A DNA stretch of 64,000 bases from Hydractinia symbiolongicarpus (lineage: Eukaryota > Cnidaria > Hydrozoa > Anthoathecata > Hydractiniidae), in the NCBI RefSeq assembly GCF_029227915.1, contig NC_079876.1, positions 8,124,001 to 8,188,000 on the forward strand, in the 5' to 3' direction. Numbering within the stretch: the stretch's first letter is position 1; each line of letters opens with the position of its first letter. The translations under genes were made by a program, and so were the position numbers. The notes beneath the pieces are model-generated. The model saw only the letters and a list, made by a program, of their open reading frames with translations, did no database searches and was not told where the DNA came from. This document shows positions 23,628-35,293 of this stretch, one piece after another.

Positions 23628-24236
23628 GGAAATGAGTTTACTCACTGGGTACTTTCCTTGTATACTTTTGACTACACGGGCCGAGACCGGGATTTACGGG
23701 AAATCGCGGATTTTTGTTTGCCGGCGATTAAACTTCTTTTATTCAGCGTCTCATCAAAAATGAAAACATTTTTAAAAACTACAAGTCTCATGGGCTTTAG
23801 TGGTAAAATATAAATTTAAAAAATCGTTTGGGAAAAGAGTTTACTCCCGGGGTACTTTCTTTGTATACTTTTGACTATACGGGCCGAGTCCGGGATTTAC
23901 GGGAAATCGCAGGTTTTCGTTTGCCGGCGATTAAACTTCTTTTATTCAGCGTCTCATCAAAAATGAAAACACTTTTGAAAACTACAAGTCTCGTGCGTTT
24001 TAGTGGTGAAAAAATAATATAAAAAATCGTTCGGGAATTGTGTTTACACCCTGGGTACTTTCTTTGTATACTTTTGACTATACGGGCCGAGTCCGGGATT
24101 TACGGGAAATCGCAGGTTTTTGTTTGCCGGCGATTAAACTTCTTTTATTCCGCGTCTCATCAAAAATGAAAACATTTTTGAAAACTACAAGTCTCATGCG
24201 TTTTAGTGGTGAAAAAATAATTTAAAAATTCGTTAG
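23628..24236. repeat. 3-monomer HOR (609 bp), copy 1
   Basis: Begins at TTAGGGAAATGAG. Units carry CTTTCCTTG with GAGACCGGG and GGTAAAATATAAATTT, then TCCCGGGGTAC, then TATTCCGCGTCTC. Confidence 0.85.
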
Positions 24237-24845
24237 GGAAATGAGTTTACTCACTGGGTACTTTCCTTGTATACTTTTGACTATACGGGCCGAGACCGGG
24301 ATTTACGGGAAATCGCGGATTTTCGTTTGCCGGCGATTAAACTTCTTTTATTCAGCGTCTCATCAAAAATGAAAACATTTTTAAAAACTACAAGTCTCAT
24401 GGGCTTTAGTGGTAAAATATAAATTTAAAAAATCGTTTGGGAAATGAGTTTACTCCCGGGGTACTTTCTTTGTATACTTTTGACTATACGGGCCGAGTCC
24501 GGGATTTACGGGAAATCGCAGGTTTTCGTTTGCCGGCGATTAAACTTCTTTTATTCAGCGTCTCATCAAAAATGAAAACATTTTTGAAAACTACAAGTCT
24601 CATGCGTTTTAGTGGTGAAAAAATAATTTAAAAAATCGTTCGAGAAATGAGTTTACACAGTGGGTACTTTCTTTGTATACTTTTGACTATACGGGCCGAG
24701 TCCGGGATTTACGGGAAATCGCAGGTTTTTGTTTGCCGGCGATTAAACTTCTTTTATTCCGCGTCTCATCAAAAATGAAAACATTTTTGAAAACTACAAG
24801 TCTCATGCATTTTAGTGGTGAAAAAATAACTCAAAAATTCGTTAG
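24237..24845. repeat. 3-monomer HOR (609 bp), copy 2
   Basis: Same three units 609 bp on, with the shared rare TATTCCGCGTCTC. The first copy has GACTACACGGG and GGGAAAAGAG where this one has GACTATACGGG and GGGAAATGAG. Confidence 0.85.
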
Positions 24846-25657
24846 GGAAATGAGTTTACTCACTGGGTACTTTCCTTGTATACTTTTGACTATACGGGCC
24901 GAGACCGGGATTTACGGGAAATCGCGGGTTTTCGTTTGCCGGCGATTAAACTTCTTTTATTCAGCGTCTCATCAAAAATGAAAACATTTTTAAAAACTAC
25001 AAGTCTCATGGGCATTAGTGGTAAAATATAAATTTAAAAAATCGTTTTGGAAATGAGTTTACTCCCGGGGTACTTTCTTTGTATACTTTTGACTATACGG
25101 GCCGAGTCCGGGATTTGCGGGAAATCGCAGGTTTTCGTTTGCCGGCGATTAAACTTCTTTTATTCAGCGTCTGATCAAAAATAAAAACATTTTTGAAAAC
25201 TACAAGTCTCATGCGTTTTAGTGGTGAAAAAATAATTTAAAAAATCGTTCGAGAAATGATTTTACACCGTGGGTACTTTCTTTGTATACTTTTGACTATA
25301 CGGGCCGAGTCTGGGATTTACGGGAAATCGCAGGTTTTCGTTTGCCGGCGATTAAACCACTTTCATTACGCGTCTCATCAAAAATGAAAAGATTTCTGAA
25401 AACTACAAGTCTCATGCGTTTTAGTGGTGAAAAAATAATTTAAAAAATCGTTCGGGAAATGAGTTTACTCCCGGGGTACTTTCTTTGTATACTTTTGACT
25501 ATACGGGCCGAGTCCGGGATTTACGGGAAATCGCAGGTTTTCGTTTGCCGGCGATTAAACTTCTTTTATTCAGCGTCTCATCAAAAATGAAAACATTTTT
25601 GAAAACTACAAGTCTCATGCGTTTTAGTGGTGAAAAAATAACTCAAAAATTCGTTAG
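24846..25657. repeat. 4-monomer HOR (812 bp), copy 1
   Basis: Starts with the same TTAGGG unit as the 3-mer. Private variants: ATGGGCATTAGTGG, GTCTGATCAAAAATAAAAAC, GAGAAATGATTTTACACCGTG, GAAAAGATTTCTG. It extends the 3-mer by one unit. Confidence 0.87.
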
Positions 25658-26266
25658 GGAAATGAGTTTACTCACTGGGTACTTTCCTTGTATACTTTTG
25701 ACTATACGGGCCGAGACCGGGATTTACGGGAAATCGCGGGTTTTCGTTTGCCGGCGATTAAACTTCTTTTATTCAGCGTCTCATCAAAAATGAAAACATT
25801 TTTAAAAACTACAAGTCTCATGGGCATTAGTGGTAAAATATAAATTTAAAAAATCGTTTTGGAAATGAGTTTACTCCCGGGGTACTTTCTTTGTATACTT
25901 TTGACTATACGGGCCGAGTCCGGGATTTGCGGGAAATCGCAGATTTTCGTTTGCCGGCGATTAAACTTCTTTTATTCAGCGTCTGATCAAAAATAAAAAC
26001 ATTTTTGAAAACTACAAGTCTCATGCGTTTTAGTGGTGAAAAAATAATTTAAAAAATCGTTCGAGAAATGATTTTACACCGTGGGTACTTTCTTTGTATA
26101 CTTTTGACTATACCGGCCGAGTCTGGGATTTACGGGAAATCGCAGGTTTTCGTTTGCCGGAGATTAAACCACTTTCATTACGCGTCTCATCAAAAATGAA
26201 AAGATTTCTGAAAACTACAAGTCTCATGCGTTTTAGTGGTGAAAAAATAATTTAAAAAATCGTTCG
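25658..26266. repeat. 4-monomer HOR, partial copy 2 (3 units)
   Basis: Matches 24846-25454 at an 812-bp offset with all the private variants above. The fourth unit is replaced by a different monomer at 26267. Confidence 0.87.
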
Positions 26267-27077
26267 GGAAATGAGTTTACTCCCTGGGTACTTTCTTTGT
26301 ATACTTTTGACTATACGGGCCGAGTCCGGGATTTACGGGAAATCGCGGGTTTTCGTTTGCCGGCGATTAAACTTCTTTTATTCAGCGTCTCATCAAAAAT
26401 GAAAACATTTTTAAAAACTACAAGTCTCATGGGCTTTAGTGGTGAAATATTAATTTAAAAAATCGTTTGGGAAATTAGTTTACTCCCTGGGTACTTTCTT
26501 TGTATACTTTTCACTATACGGGCCGAGTCCGGGATTTACGGGAAATCGCAGGTTTTCGTTTGCCGGCGATTAAACTTCTTTTATTCAGCGTCTCATCAAA
26601 AATGAAAACATTTTTGAAAACTACAAGTCTCATGCGTTTTAGTGGTGAAAAAGTGAATTAAAAAATCGTTCGGGAAATGGGTTTAATCCCTGGGTACTAT
26701 CTTTGTATACTTTTGACTATACGGGCCAAGCCCGGGATGTACGGGAAATCGCCGGTTTTCGTTTGCCGGCGATTAAACTTCTTTTATTCAGCGTCTCATC
26801 AGAAATGAAAACATTTTTGAGAACTACAAGTCTTATGCGTTTTAGTGGTGAAAAAATAATTTAAAAAATCGTTCTGGAAATGAGTTTTCTCACAGGGTAC
26901 TTTCTTTGTATACATTCGACTATACGGGCCAAGCCCGGGATTTACGGGAAATCGCGGGTTTTCGTTTGCCGGCGATTAAACCTCTTTCATTAAGCGTCTC
27001 ATCAAAAATGAAAACATTTTTGAAAACTACAAGTCTCATGCGTTTTAGTGGTGAAAAAAAATTTAAAAAATCGTTCG
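26267..27077. repeat. Mixed monomers, intact parent of the 50-bp insert tail
   Basis: The monomer at 26267 ends GGTGAAATATTAATTT and then CGTTTGGGAAATTAG, the same tail and junction as the 50-bp inserts but in a complete 203-bp unit. The following units carry GTACTATCTTTG and GGGATGTACGGG, and a C-type monomer starts at 26876. Confidence 0.85.
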
Positions 27078-27685
27078 GGAAATGAGTTTACTTCCTGGGT
27101 TCTTTCTTTGTATACATTCGACTATACGGGCCAAGCCCGGGATTTACGCAAAATCGCGGGATTTCGTTTGCCGGCGATGAAACCTCTTTTAATAAGCGTC
27201 TCATCAAAAATGAAAACATTTTTAAAAACTACAAGTCTCATGGGCTTTAGTGGTGACATAATAATTTAAAAAATCGTTCGGGAAATGAGTTTACACCCCG
27301 GGTACTTTCTTTGTATACTTTTGACTATACGGGCCGAGTCCGGGATTTACGGGAAATCGCAGGTTTTCGTTTGCCGGCGATTAAACTTCTTTTATTCAGC
27401 GTCTCATCAAAAATGAAAACATTTTTGAAAACTACAAGACTCATGCGTTTTAGTGGTGAAAAAAAAATTTAAAAAATCGTTCGGGAAATGAGTTTAATTC
27501 CTGGGTACTTTCTTTGTATACATTCGACTATACGATCCAAGCCCGGGATTTACGGGAAATCGCGGGTTTTCGTTTGCCGGCGATTAAACCTCTTTCATTA
27601 AGCGTCTCATCAAAAATGAAAACATTTTTGAAAACTACAAGTCTCATGCGTTTTAGTGGTGAAAAAAAATTTAAAAAATCGTTCG
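27078..27685. repeat. 3-monomer duplication (608 bp), copy 1
   Basis: D, E and an F/C hybrid. Private variants are CTTTTAATAAGC, ACAAGACTCATG and ACGATCCAAGCC. Confidence 0.9.
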
Positions 27686-28294
27686 GGAAATGAGTTTACT
27701 TCCTGGGTTCTTTCTTTGTATACATTCGACTATACGGGCCAAGCCCGGGATTTACGCAAAATCGCGGGATTTCGTTTGCCGGCGATGAAACCTCTTTTAA
27801 TAAGCGTCTCATCAAAAATGAAAACATTTTTAAAAACTACAAGTCTCATGGGCTTTAGTGGTGACATAATAATTTAAAAAATCGTTCGGGAAATGAGTTT
27901 ACACCCCGGGTACTTTCTTTGTATACTTTTGACTATACGGGCCGAGTCCGGGATTTACGGGAAATCGCAGGTTTTCGTTTGCCGGCGATTAAACTTCTTT
28001 TATTCAGCGTCTCATCAAAAATGAAAACATTTTTGAAAACTACAAGACTCATGCGTTTTAGTGGTGAAAAAAAAATTTAAAAAATCGTTCGGGAAATGAG
28101 TTTAATTCCTGGGTACTTTCTTTGTATACATTCGACTATACGATCCAAGCCCGGGATTTACGGGAAATCGCGGGTTTTCGTTTGCCGGCGATTAAACCTC
28201 TTTTATTAAGCGTCTCATCAAAAATGAAAACATTTTTAAAAAATACAAGTCTCATGGGCTTTAGTGGTGAAATAATAATTTAAAAAATCGTTCG
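27686..28294. repeat. 3-monomer duplication, copy 2
   Basis: Same three private variants 608 bp on. The last unit ends as a normal F monomer (AAAAAATACAAG), so the hybrid in copy 1 marks the crossover point. Confidence 0.9.
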
Positions 28295-30324
28295 GGAAAT
28301 GAGTTTACACCCCGGGTACTTTCTTTGTATACTTTTGACTATACGGGCCGAGTCCGGGATTTACGGAAAACGCAGGTTTTCGTTTGCCGGCGATTAAACT
28401 TCTTTTATTTAGCGTCTCATCAAAAATGAAAACATTTTTGAAAACTACAAGTCTCATGCGTTTTAGTGGTGAAAAAATAATTTAAAAAATCGTTCGGGAA
28501 ATGAGTTTACACCCCGGGTACTTTCTTTGTATACTTTTGACTATACGAGCCGAGTCCGGGATTTACGGGAAATCGCAGGTTTTCGTTTGCCGGCGATTAA
28601 ACTTCTTTTATTCAGCGTCTCATCAAAAATGAAAACATTTTTGAAAACTACAAGTCTCATGCGTTTAAGTGGTGAAAAAATAATTTAAAAAATCGTTCGG
28701 GAAATGAGTTTACACCCCGGGTACTTTCTTTGTATACTTTTGACTATACGGGCCGAGTCCGGGATTTGCGGGATATCGCAGGTTTTCGTTTGCCGGCGAT
28801 TAAACTTCTTTTATTCAGCGTCTGATCAAAAATAAAAACATTTTTGAAAACTACAAGTCTCATGCGTTTTAGTGGTGAAAAAATAATTTTAAAAATCGTT
28901 CGAGAAATGATTTTACACCCTGGGTACTTTCTTTGTATACTTTTGACTCTACGGGCCGAGTCTGAGATTTACGGGAAATCGCAGGTTTTCGTTTGCCGGC
29001 GATTAAACCACTTTCATTAAGCGTCTCATCAAAAATGAAAAGATTTCTGAAAACTACAAGTCTCATGCGTTTTAGTGGTGAAAAAATAATTTAAAAAATC
29101 GTTCGGGAAATGAGTTTACTCCTTGGGTACTTTCTTTGTATACTTTTGACTATACGGGCTGAGTCCTGGATTTACGGGAAATCGCGGGTTTTCGTTTGCC
29201 GGCGATTAAACTTCTTTTATTCAGCGTCTCATCAAAAATGAAAACATTTTTAAAAACTACAAGTCTCATGGGCTTTAGTGGTGAAATATTAATTTAAAAA
29301 ATCGTTTGGGAAATTAGTTTACTCCCTGGGTACTTTCTTTGTATACTTTTCACTATACGGGCCGAGTCCGGGATTTACGGGAAATCGCAGGTTTTCGTTT
29401 GCCGGCGATTAAACTTCTTTTATTCAGCGTCTCATCAAAAATGAAAACATTTTTGAAAACTACAAGTCTCATGCGTTTTAGTGGTGAAAAAATGAATTAA
29501 AAAATCGTTCGGGAAATGGGTTTACTCCCTGGGTACTATCTTTGTATACTTTTGACTATACGGGCCAAGCCCGGGATGTAAGGGAAATCGCGGGTTTTCG
29601 TTTGCCAGCGATTAAACTTCTTTTATTCAGCGTCTCATCAGAAATGAAAACATTTTTGAAAACTACAAGTCTTATGCGTTTTAGTGGTGAAAAAATAATT
29701 TAAAAAATCGTTCTGGAAATGAGTTTACTCACAGGGTTCTTTCTTTGTATACATTCGACTATACGGGCCAAGCCCGGGATTTACGCGAAATCGCGGGATT
29801 TCGTTTGCCGGCGATGAAACCTCTTTTATTAAGCGTCTCATTAAAAATGAAAACATTTTTAAAAACTACAAGCCTCATGGGCTTTAGTGGTGACATAATA
29901 ATTTAAAAAATCGTTCGGGAAATGAGTTTACACCCCGGGTACTTTCTTTGTATACTTTTGACTATACGGGCCGAGTCTGGGATTTACGGGAAATCGCAGG
30001 TTTTCGTTTGCCGGCGATTAAACTTCTTTTATTCAGCGTCTCATCAAAAATGAAAACATTTTTGAAAACTACAAGTCTCATGCGTTTTAGTGGTGAAAAA
30101 AAAAATTTAAAAAATCGTTCGGGAAATGAGTTTAATTCCTGGGTACTTTCTTTGTATACATTCGACTGCACGGTCCAAGCCCGGGATTTACGGGAAATCG
30201 CGGGATTTCGTTTGCCGGCGATTAAACCTCTTTTATTAAGCGTCTCATCAAAAATGAAAACATTTTTAAAAAATACAAGTCTCATGGGCTTTAGTGGTGA
30301 AATAATAATTTAAAAAATCGTTCG
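28295..30324. repeat. Mixed monomers including a copy of 26.0-26.9 kb
   Basis: About 28.8-29.7 kb matches about 25.95-26.87 kb at a 2,839-bp offset, sharing GTCTGATCAAAAATAAAAAC, GAGAAATGATTTTACACC, GAAATATTAATTT with GGAAATTAG, and GTACTATCTTTG. A C/D hybrid follows, then E- and F-like units. The E-like unit at 29918 has one extra A in its tail (204 bp). No gene is seen. Confidence 0.85.
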
Positions 30325-31136
30325 GGAAATGAGTTTACACCCCGGGTACTTTCTTTGTATACTTTTGACTATACGGGCCGAGTCCGGGATTTACGGGAAA
30401 TCGCAGGTTTTCGTTTGCCAGCGATTAAACTTCTTTTATTCAGCGTCTCATCAAAAATGAAAACATTTTTGAAAACTACAAGTCTCATGCGTTTTAGTGG
30501 TGAAAAAATAATTTAAAAAATCGTTCGGGAAATGAGTTTACACCCCGGGTACTTTCTTTGTATACTTTTGACTATACGAGCCGAGTCCAGGATTTACGGG
30601 AAATCGCAGGTTTTCGTTTGCCGGCGATTAAACTTCTTTTATTCAGCGTCTCATCAAAAATGAAAACATTTTTGAAAACTACAAGTCTCATGCGTTTAAG
30701 TGGTGAAAAAATAATTTAAAAAATCGTTCGGGAAATGAGTTTACACCCCGGGTACTTTCTTTGTATACTTTTGACTATACGGGCCGAGTCCGGGTTTTAC
30801 GGGAAATCGCAGGTATTCGTTTGCCGGCGATTAAACTTCTTTTATTCAGCGTCTCATCAAAAATGAAAACATTTTTGAAAACTACAAGCTTCATGCGTTT
30901 TAGTGGTGAAAAAATAATTTAAAAAATCGTTCGGGAAATGCGTTTACTCCCTGGGTACTTTCTTTGTATACTTCTGACTATACGGGCCGAGTCCGGGATT
31001 TACGGGAAGTCGTGGGTTTTTGTTTGCCGGCGATTAAACTTCTTTTATTCAGCGTCTCATCAAAAATGAAAGTATTTTTAAATACTACAAGTCTCATGGG
31101 CTTTAGTGGTGAAATAATAATTTAAAAAATCGTTTT

Positions 31137-31186
31137 TTTCGTCTTATGGGCTTTAGTGGTGAAATATTAATTTAAAAAATCGTTTG
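31137..31186. repeat. 50-bp insert, copy 15 (GTCTTAT form)
   Basis: First insert of the 1,521-bp repeat. All six inserts at 31-34.5 kb read CGTCTTATGGGC, whereas the 14 inserts to the left read CGTCTCATGGGC. Confidence 0.9.
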
Positions 31187-31389
31187 GGAAATTAGTTTAC
31201 TCCCTGGGTACTTTCTTTGTATACTTTTCACTATACGGGCCAAGCCCGGGATTTACGGGAAATCGCGGGTTTTCGTTTGCCGGCGATTAAACTTCTTTTA
31301 TTCAGCGTCTCATCAGAAATGAAAGTATTTTTAAATACTACAAGTCTCATGGGCTTTAGTGGTGAAATAATAATTTAAAAAATCGTTTT

Positions 31390-31439
31390 TTTCGTCTTAT
31401 GGGCTTTAGTGGTGAAATATTAATTTAAAAAATCGTTTG
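31390..31439. repeat. 50-bp insert, copy 16
   Basis: Follows a B/A hybrid monomer at 31187 and precedes B 31440. Confidence 0.9.
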
Positions 31440-32657
31440 GGAAATTAGTTTACTCCCTGGGTACTTTCTTTGTATACTTTTCACTATACGGGCCAAGCCC
31501 GGGATTTACGGGAAATTGCGGGTTTTCGTTTGCCGGCGATTAAACTTCTTTTATTCAGCGTCTCATCAGAAATGAAAACATTTTTGAAAACTACAAGTCT
31601 TATGCGTTTTAGTGGTGAAAAAATAATTTAAAAAATCGTTCTGGAAATGAGTTTACTCACAGGGTACTTTCTTTGTATACATTCGACTATACGGGCCAAG
31701 CCCGGGATTTACGGGAAATCGCGGGTTTTCGTTTGCCGGCGATTAAACCTCTTTCATTAAGCGTCTCATCAAAAATGAAAACATTTTTGAAAACTACAAG
31801 TCTCATGGGCTTTAGCGGTGACATAGTAATTTAAAAAATCGTTCGGGAAATGAGTTTACACCCCGGGTACTTTCTTTGTATACTTTTGACTATACGGGCC
31901 GAGTCCGGGATTTACGGGAAATCGCAGGTTTTCGTTTGCCAGCGATTAAACTTCTTTTATTCAGCGTCTCATCAAAAATGAAAACATTTTTGAAAACTAC
32001 AAGTCTCATGCGTTTTAGTGGTGAAAAAATAATTTAAAAAATCGTTCGGGAAATGAGTTTACACCCCGGGTACTTTCTTTGTATACTTTTGACTATACGA
32101 GCCGAGTCCAGGATTTACGGGAAATCGCAGGTTTTCGTTTGCCGGCGATTAAACTTCTTTTATTCAGCGTCTCATCAAAAATGAAAACATTTTTGAAAAC
32201 TACAAGTCTCATGCGTTTAAGTGGTGAAAAAATAATTTAAAAAATCGTTCGGGAAATGAGTTTACACCCCGGGTACTTTCTTTGTATACTTTTGACTATA
32301 CGGGCCGAGTCCGGGTTTTACGGGAAATCGCAGGTATTCGTTTGCCGGCGATTAAACTTCTTTTATTCAGCGTCTCATCAAAAATGAAAACATTTTTGAA
32401 AACTACAAGCTTCATGCGTTTTAGTGGTGAAAAAATAATTTAAAAAATCGTTCGGGAAATGCGTTTACTCCCTGGGTACTTTCTTTGTATACTTCTGACT
32501 ATACGGGCCGAGTCCGGGATTTACGGGAAGTCGTGGGTTTTTGTTTGCCGGCGATTAAACTTCTTTTATTCAGCGTCTCATCAAAAATGAAAGTATTTTT
32601 AAATACTACAAGTCTCATGGGCTTTAGTGGTGAAATAATAATTTAAAAAATCGTTTT

Positions 32658-32707
32658 TTTCGTCTTATGGGCTTTAGTGGTGAAATATTAATTTAAAAAA
32701 TCGTTTG
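32658..32707. repeat. 50-bp insert, copy 17
   Basis: Counterpart of the insert at 31137, 1,521 bp downstream. Confidence 0.9.
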
Positions 32708-32910
32708 GGAAATTAGTTTACTCCCTGGGTACTTTCTTTGTATACTTTTCACTATACGGGCCAAGCCCGGGATTTACGGGAAATCGCGGGTTTTCGTTTG
32801 CCGGCGATTAAACTTCTTTTATTCAGCGTCTCATCAGAAATGAAAGTATTTTTAAATACTACAAGTCTCATGGGCTTTAGTGGTGAAATAATAATTTAAA
32901 AAATCGTTTT

Positions 32911-32960
32911 TTTCGTCTTATGGGCTTTAGTGGTGAAATATTAATTTAAAAAATCGTTTG
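32911..32960. repeat. 50-bp insert, copy 18
   Basis: Counterpart of the insert at 31390, 1,521 bp downstream. Confidence 0.9.
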
Positions 32961-34178
32961 GGAAATTAGTTTACTCCCTGGGTACTTTCTTTGTATACTT
33001 TTCACTATACGGGCCAAGCCCGGGATTTACGGGAAATTGCGGGTTTTCGTTTGCCGGCGATTAAACTTCTTTTATTCAGCGTCTCATCAGAAATGAAAAC
33101 ATTTTTGAAAACTACAAGTCTTATGCGTTTTAGTGGTGAAAAAATAATTTAAAAAATCGTTCTGGAAATGAGTTTACTCACAGGGTACTTTCTTTGTATA
33201 CATTCGACTATACGGGCCAAGCCCGGGATTTACGGGAAATCGCGGGTTTTCGTTTGCCGGCGATTAAACCTCTTTCATTAAGCGTCTCATCAAAAATGAA
33301 AACATTTTTGAAAACTACAAGTCTCATGGGCTTTAGCGGTGACATAGTAATTTAAAAAATCGTTCGGGAAATGAGTTTACACCCCGGGTACTTTCTTTGT
33401 ATACTTTTGACTATACGGGCCGAGTCCGGGATTTACGGGAAATCGCAGGTTTTCGTTTGCCAGCGATTAAACTTCTTTTATTCAGCGTCTCATCAAAAAT
33501 GAAAACATTTTTGAAAACTACAAGTCTCATGCGTTTTAGTGGTGAAAAAATAATTTAAAAAATCGTTCGGGAAATGAGTTTACACCCCGGGTACTTTCTT
33601 TGTATACTTTTGACTATACGAGCCGAGTCCAGGATTTACGGGAAATCGCAGGTTTTCGTTTGCCGGCGATTAAACTTCTTTTATTCAGCGTCTCATCAAA
33701 AATGAAAACATTTTTGAAAACTACAAGTCTCATGCGTTTAAGTGGTGAAAAAATAATTTAAAAAATCGTTCGGGAAATGAGTTTACACCCCGGGTACTTT
33801 CTTTGTATACTTTTGACTATACGGGCCGAGTCCGGGTTTTACGGGAAATCGCAGGTATTCGTTTGCCGGCGATTAAACTTCTTTTATTCAGCGTCTCATC
33901 AAAAATGAAAACATTTTTGAAAACTACAAGCTTCATGCGTTTTAGTGGTGAAAAAATAATTTAAAAAATCGTTCGGGAAATGCGTTTACTCCCTGGGTAC
34001 TTTCTTTGTATACTTCTGACTATACGGGCCGAGTCCGGGATTTACGGGAAGTCGTGGGTTTTTGTTTGCCGGCGATTAAACTTCTTTTATTCAGCGTCTC
34101 ATCAAAAATGAAAGTATTTTTAAATACTACAAGTCTCATGGGCTTTAGTGGTGAAATAATAATTTAAAAAATCGTTTT

Positions 34179-34228
34179 TTTCGTCTTATGGGCTTTAGTG
34201 GTGAAATATTAATTTAAAAAATCGTTTG
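34179..34228. repeat. 50-bp insert, copy 19
   Basis: Counterpart of the insert at 31137 in the third 1,521-bp copy. Confidence 0.9.
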
Positions 34229-34431
34229 GGAAATTAGTTTACTCCCTGGGTACTTTCTTTGTATACTTTTCACTATACGGGCCAAGCCCGGGATTTACGG
34301 GAAATCGCGGGTTTTCGTTTGCCGGCGATTAAACTTCTTTTATTCAGCGTCTCATCAGAAATGAAAGTATTTTTAAATACTACAAGTCTCATGGGCTTTA
34401 GTGGTGAAATAATAATTTAAAAAATCGTTTT

Positions 34432-34481
34432 TTTCGTCTTATGGGCTTTAGTGGTGAAATATTAATTTAAAAAATCGTTTG
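34432..34481. repeat. 50-bp insert, copy 20 (last in window)
   Basis: Third-copy counterpart of 31390. I find no further copy between here and 64 kb. Confidence 0.9.
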
Positions 34482-34887
34482 GGAAATTAGTTTACTCCCT
34501 GGGTACTTTCTTTGTATACTTTTCACTATACGGGCCAAGCCCGGGATTTACGGGAAATTGCGGGTTTTCGTTTGCCGGCGATTAAACTTCTTTTATTCAG
34601 CGTCTCATCAGAAATGAAAACATTTTTGAAAACTACAAGTCTTATGCGTTTTAGTGGTGAAAAAATAATTTAAAAAATCGTTCTGGAAATGAGTTTACTC
34701 ACAGGGTACTTTCTTTGTATACATTCGACTATACGGGCCAAGCCCGGGATTTACGGGAAATCGCGGGTTTTCGTTTGCCGGCGATTAAACCTCTTTCATT
34801 AAGCGTCTCATCAAAAATGAAAACATTTTTGAAAACTACAAGTCTCATGGGCTTTAGCGGTGACATAGTAATTTAAAAAATCGTTCG

Positions 34888-35293
34888 GGAAATGAGTTTA
34901 CACCCCGGGTACTTTCTTTGTATACTTTTGACTATACGGGCCGAGTCCGGGATTTACGGGAAATCGCAGGTTTTCGTTTGCCGGCGATTAAACTTCTTTT
35001 ATTCAGCGTCTCATCAAAAATGAAAACATTTTTAAAAAATACAAGTCTCATGGGTTTTAGTGGTGAAATAATAATTTAAAAAATCGTTCGGAAAATGAGT
35101 TTACACCCCGGGTACTTTCTTTGTATACTTTTGACTATACGGGCCGAGTCCGGGATTTACGGGAAATCGCAGGTTTTCGTTTGCCGGCGATTAAACTTCT
35201 TTTATTCAGCGTCTCATCAAAAATGAAAACATTTTTGAAAACTACAAGTCTCATGCGTTTTAGTGGTGAAAAAATAATTTAAAAAATCGTTCG
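34888..35293. repeat. Two linking monomers
   Basis: 34888 is an E/F hybrid ending AAAAAATACAAG; 35091 is E-like with CGGAAAATGAG. Confidence 0.8.

Larger units (their letters stand above)
30325..31845. repeat. 7-monomer HOR (1,521 bp), copy 1
   Basis: Units: 30325 (TTGCCAGCG), 30528 (ACGAGCCGAGTCCAGG, GTTTAAGTGG), 30731 (CGGGTTTTACGGG, GTATTCG, AAGCTTCATG), 30934 (A+ with GGAAATGCG and CTTCTGAC, 253 bp), 31187 (B/A hybrid with insert, 253 bp), 31440 (B), 31643 (C/D hybrid with TTTAGCGGTGACATAGTAAT). Confidence 0.93.
31846..33366. repeat. 7-monomer HOR (1,521 bp), copy 2
   Basis: All diagnostic variants of the first copy recur at +1,521. I found no difference in the stretches compared. Confidence 0.93.
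33367..34887. repeat. 7-monomer HOR (1,521 bp), copy 3
   Basis: Third copy. The next unit (34888) reads GCCGGCG, not GCCAGCG, and then diverges, so the run ends here. Confidence 0.93.

Noticed and set aside
29962-30285. Minus-strand open frame of 107 codons and similar 65-71 codon frames
   Set aside because: Antisense shadow of the same monomer. It spans a monomer junction only because the 29918 unit has one extra A (204 bp), restoring the frame.
30325-34887. Transposon or LTR amplification behind the 1,521-bp repeats
   Set aside because: The repeats are built wholly of satellite monomers, with no terminal repeats, target duplications or coding domains.
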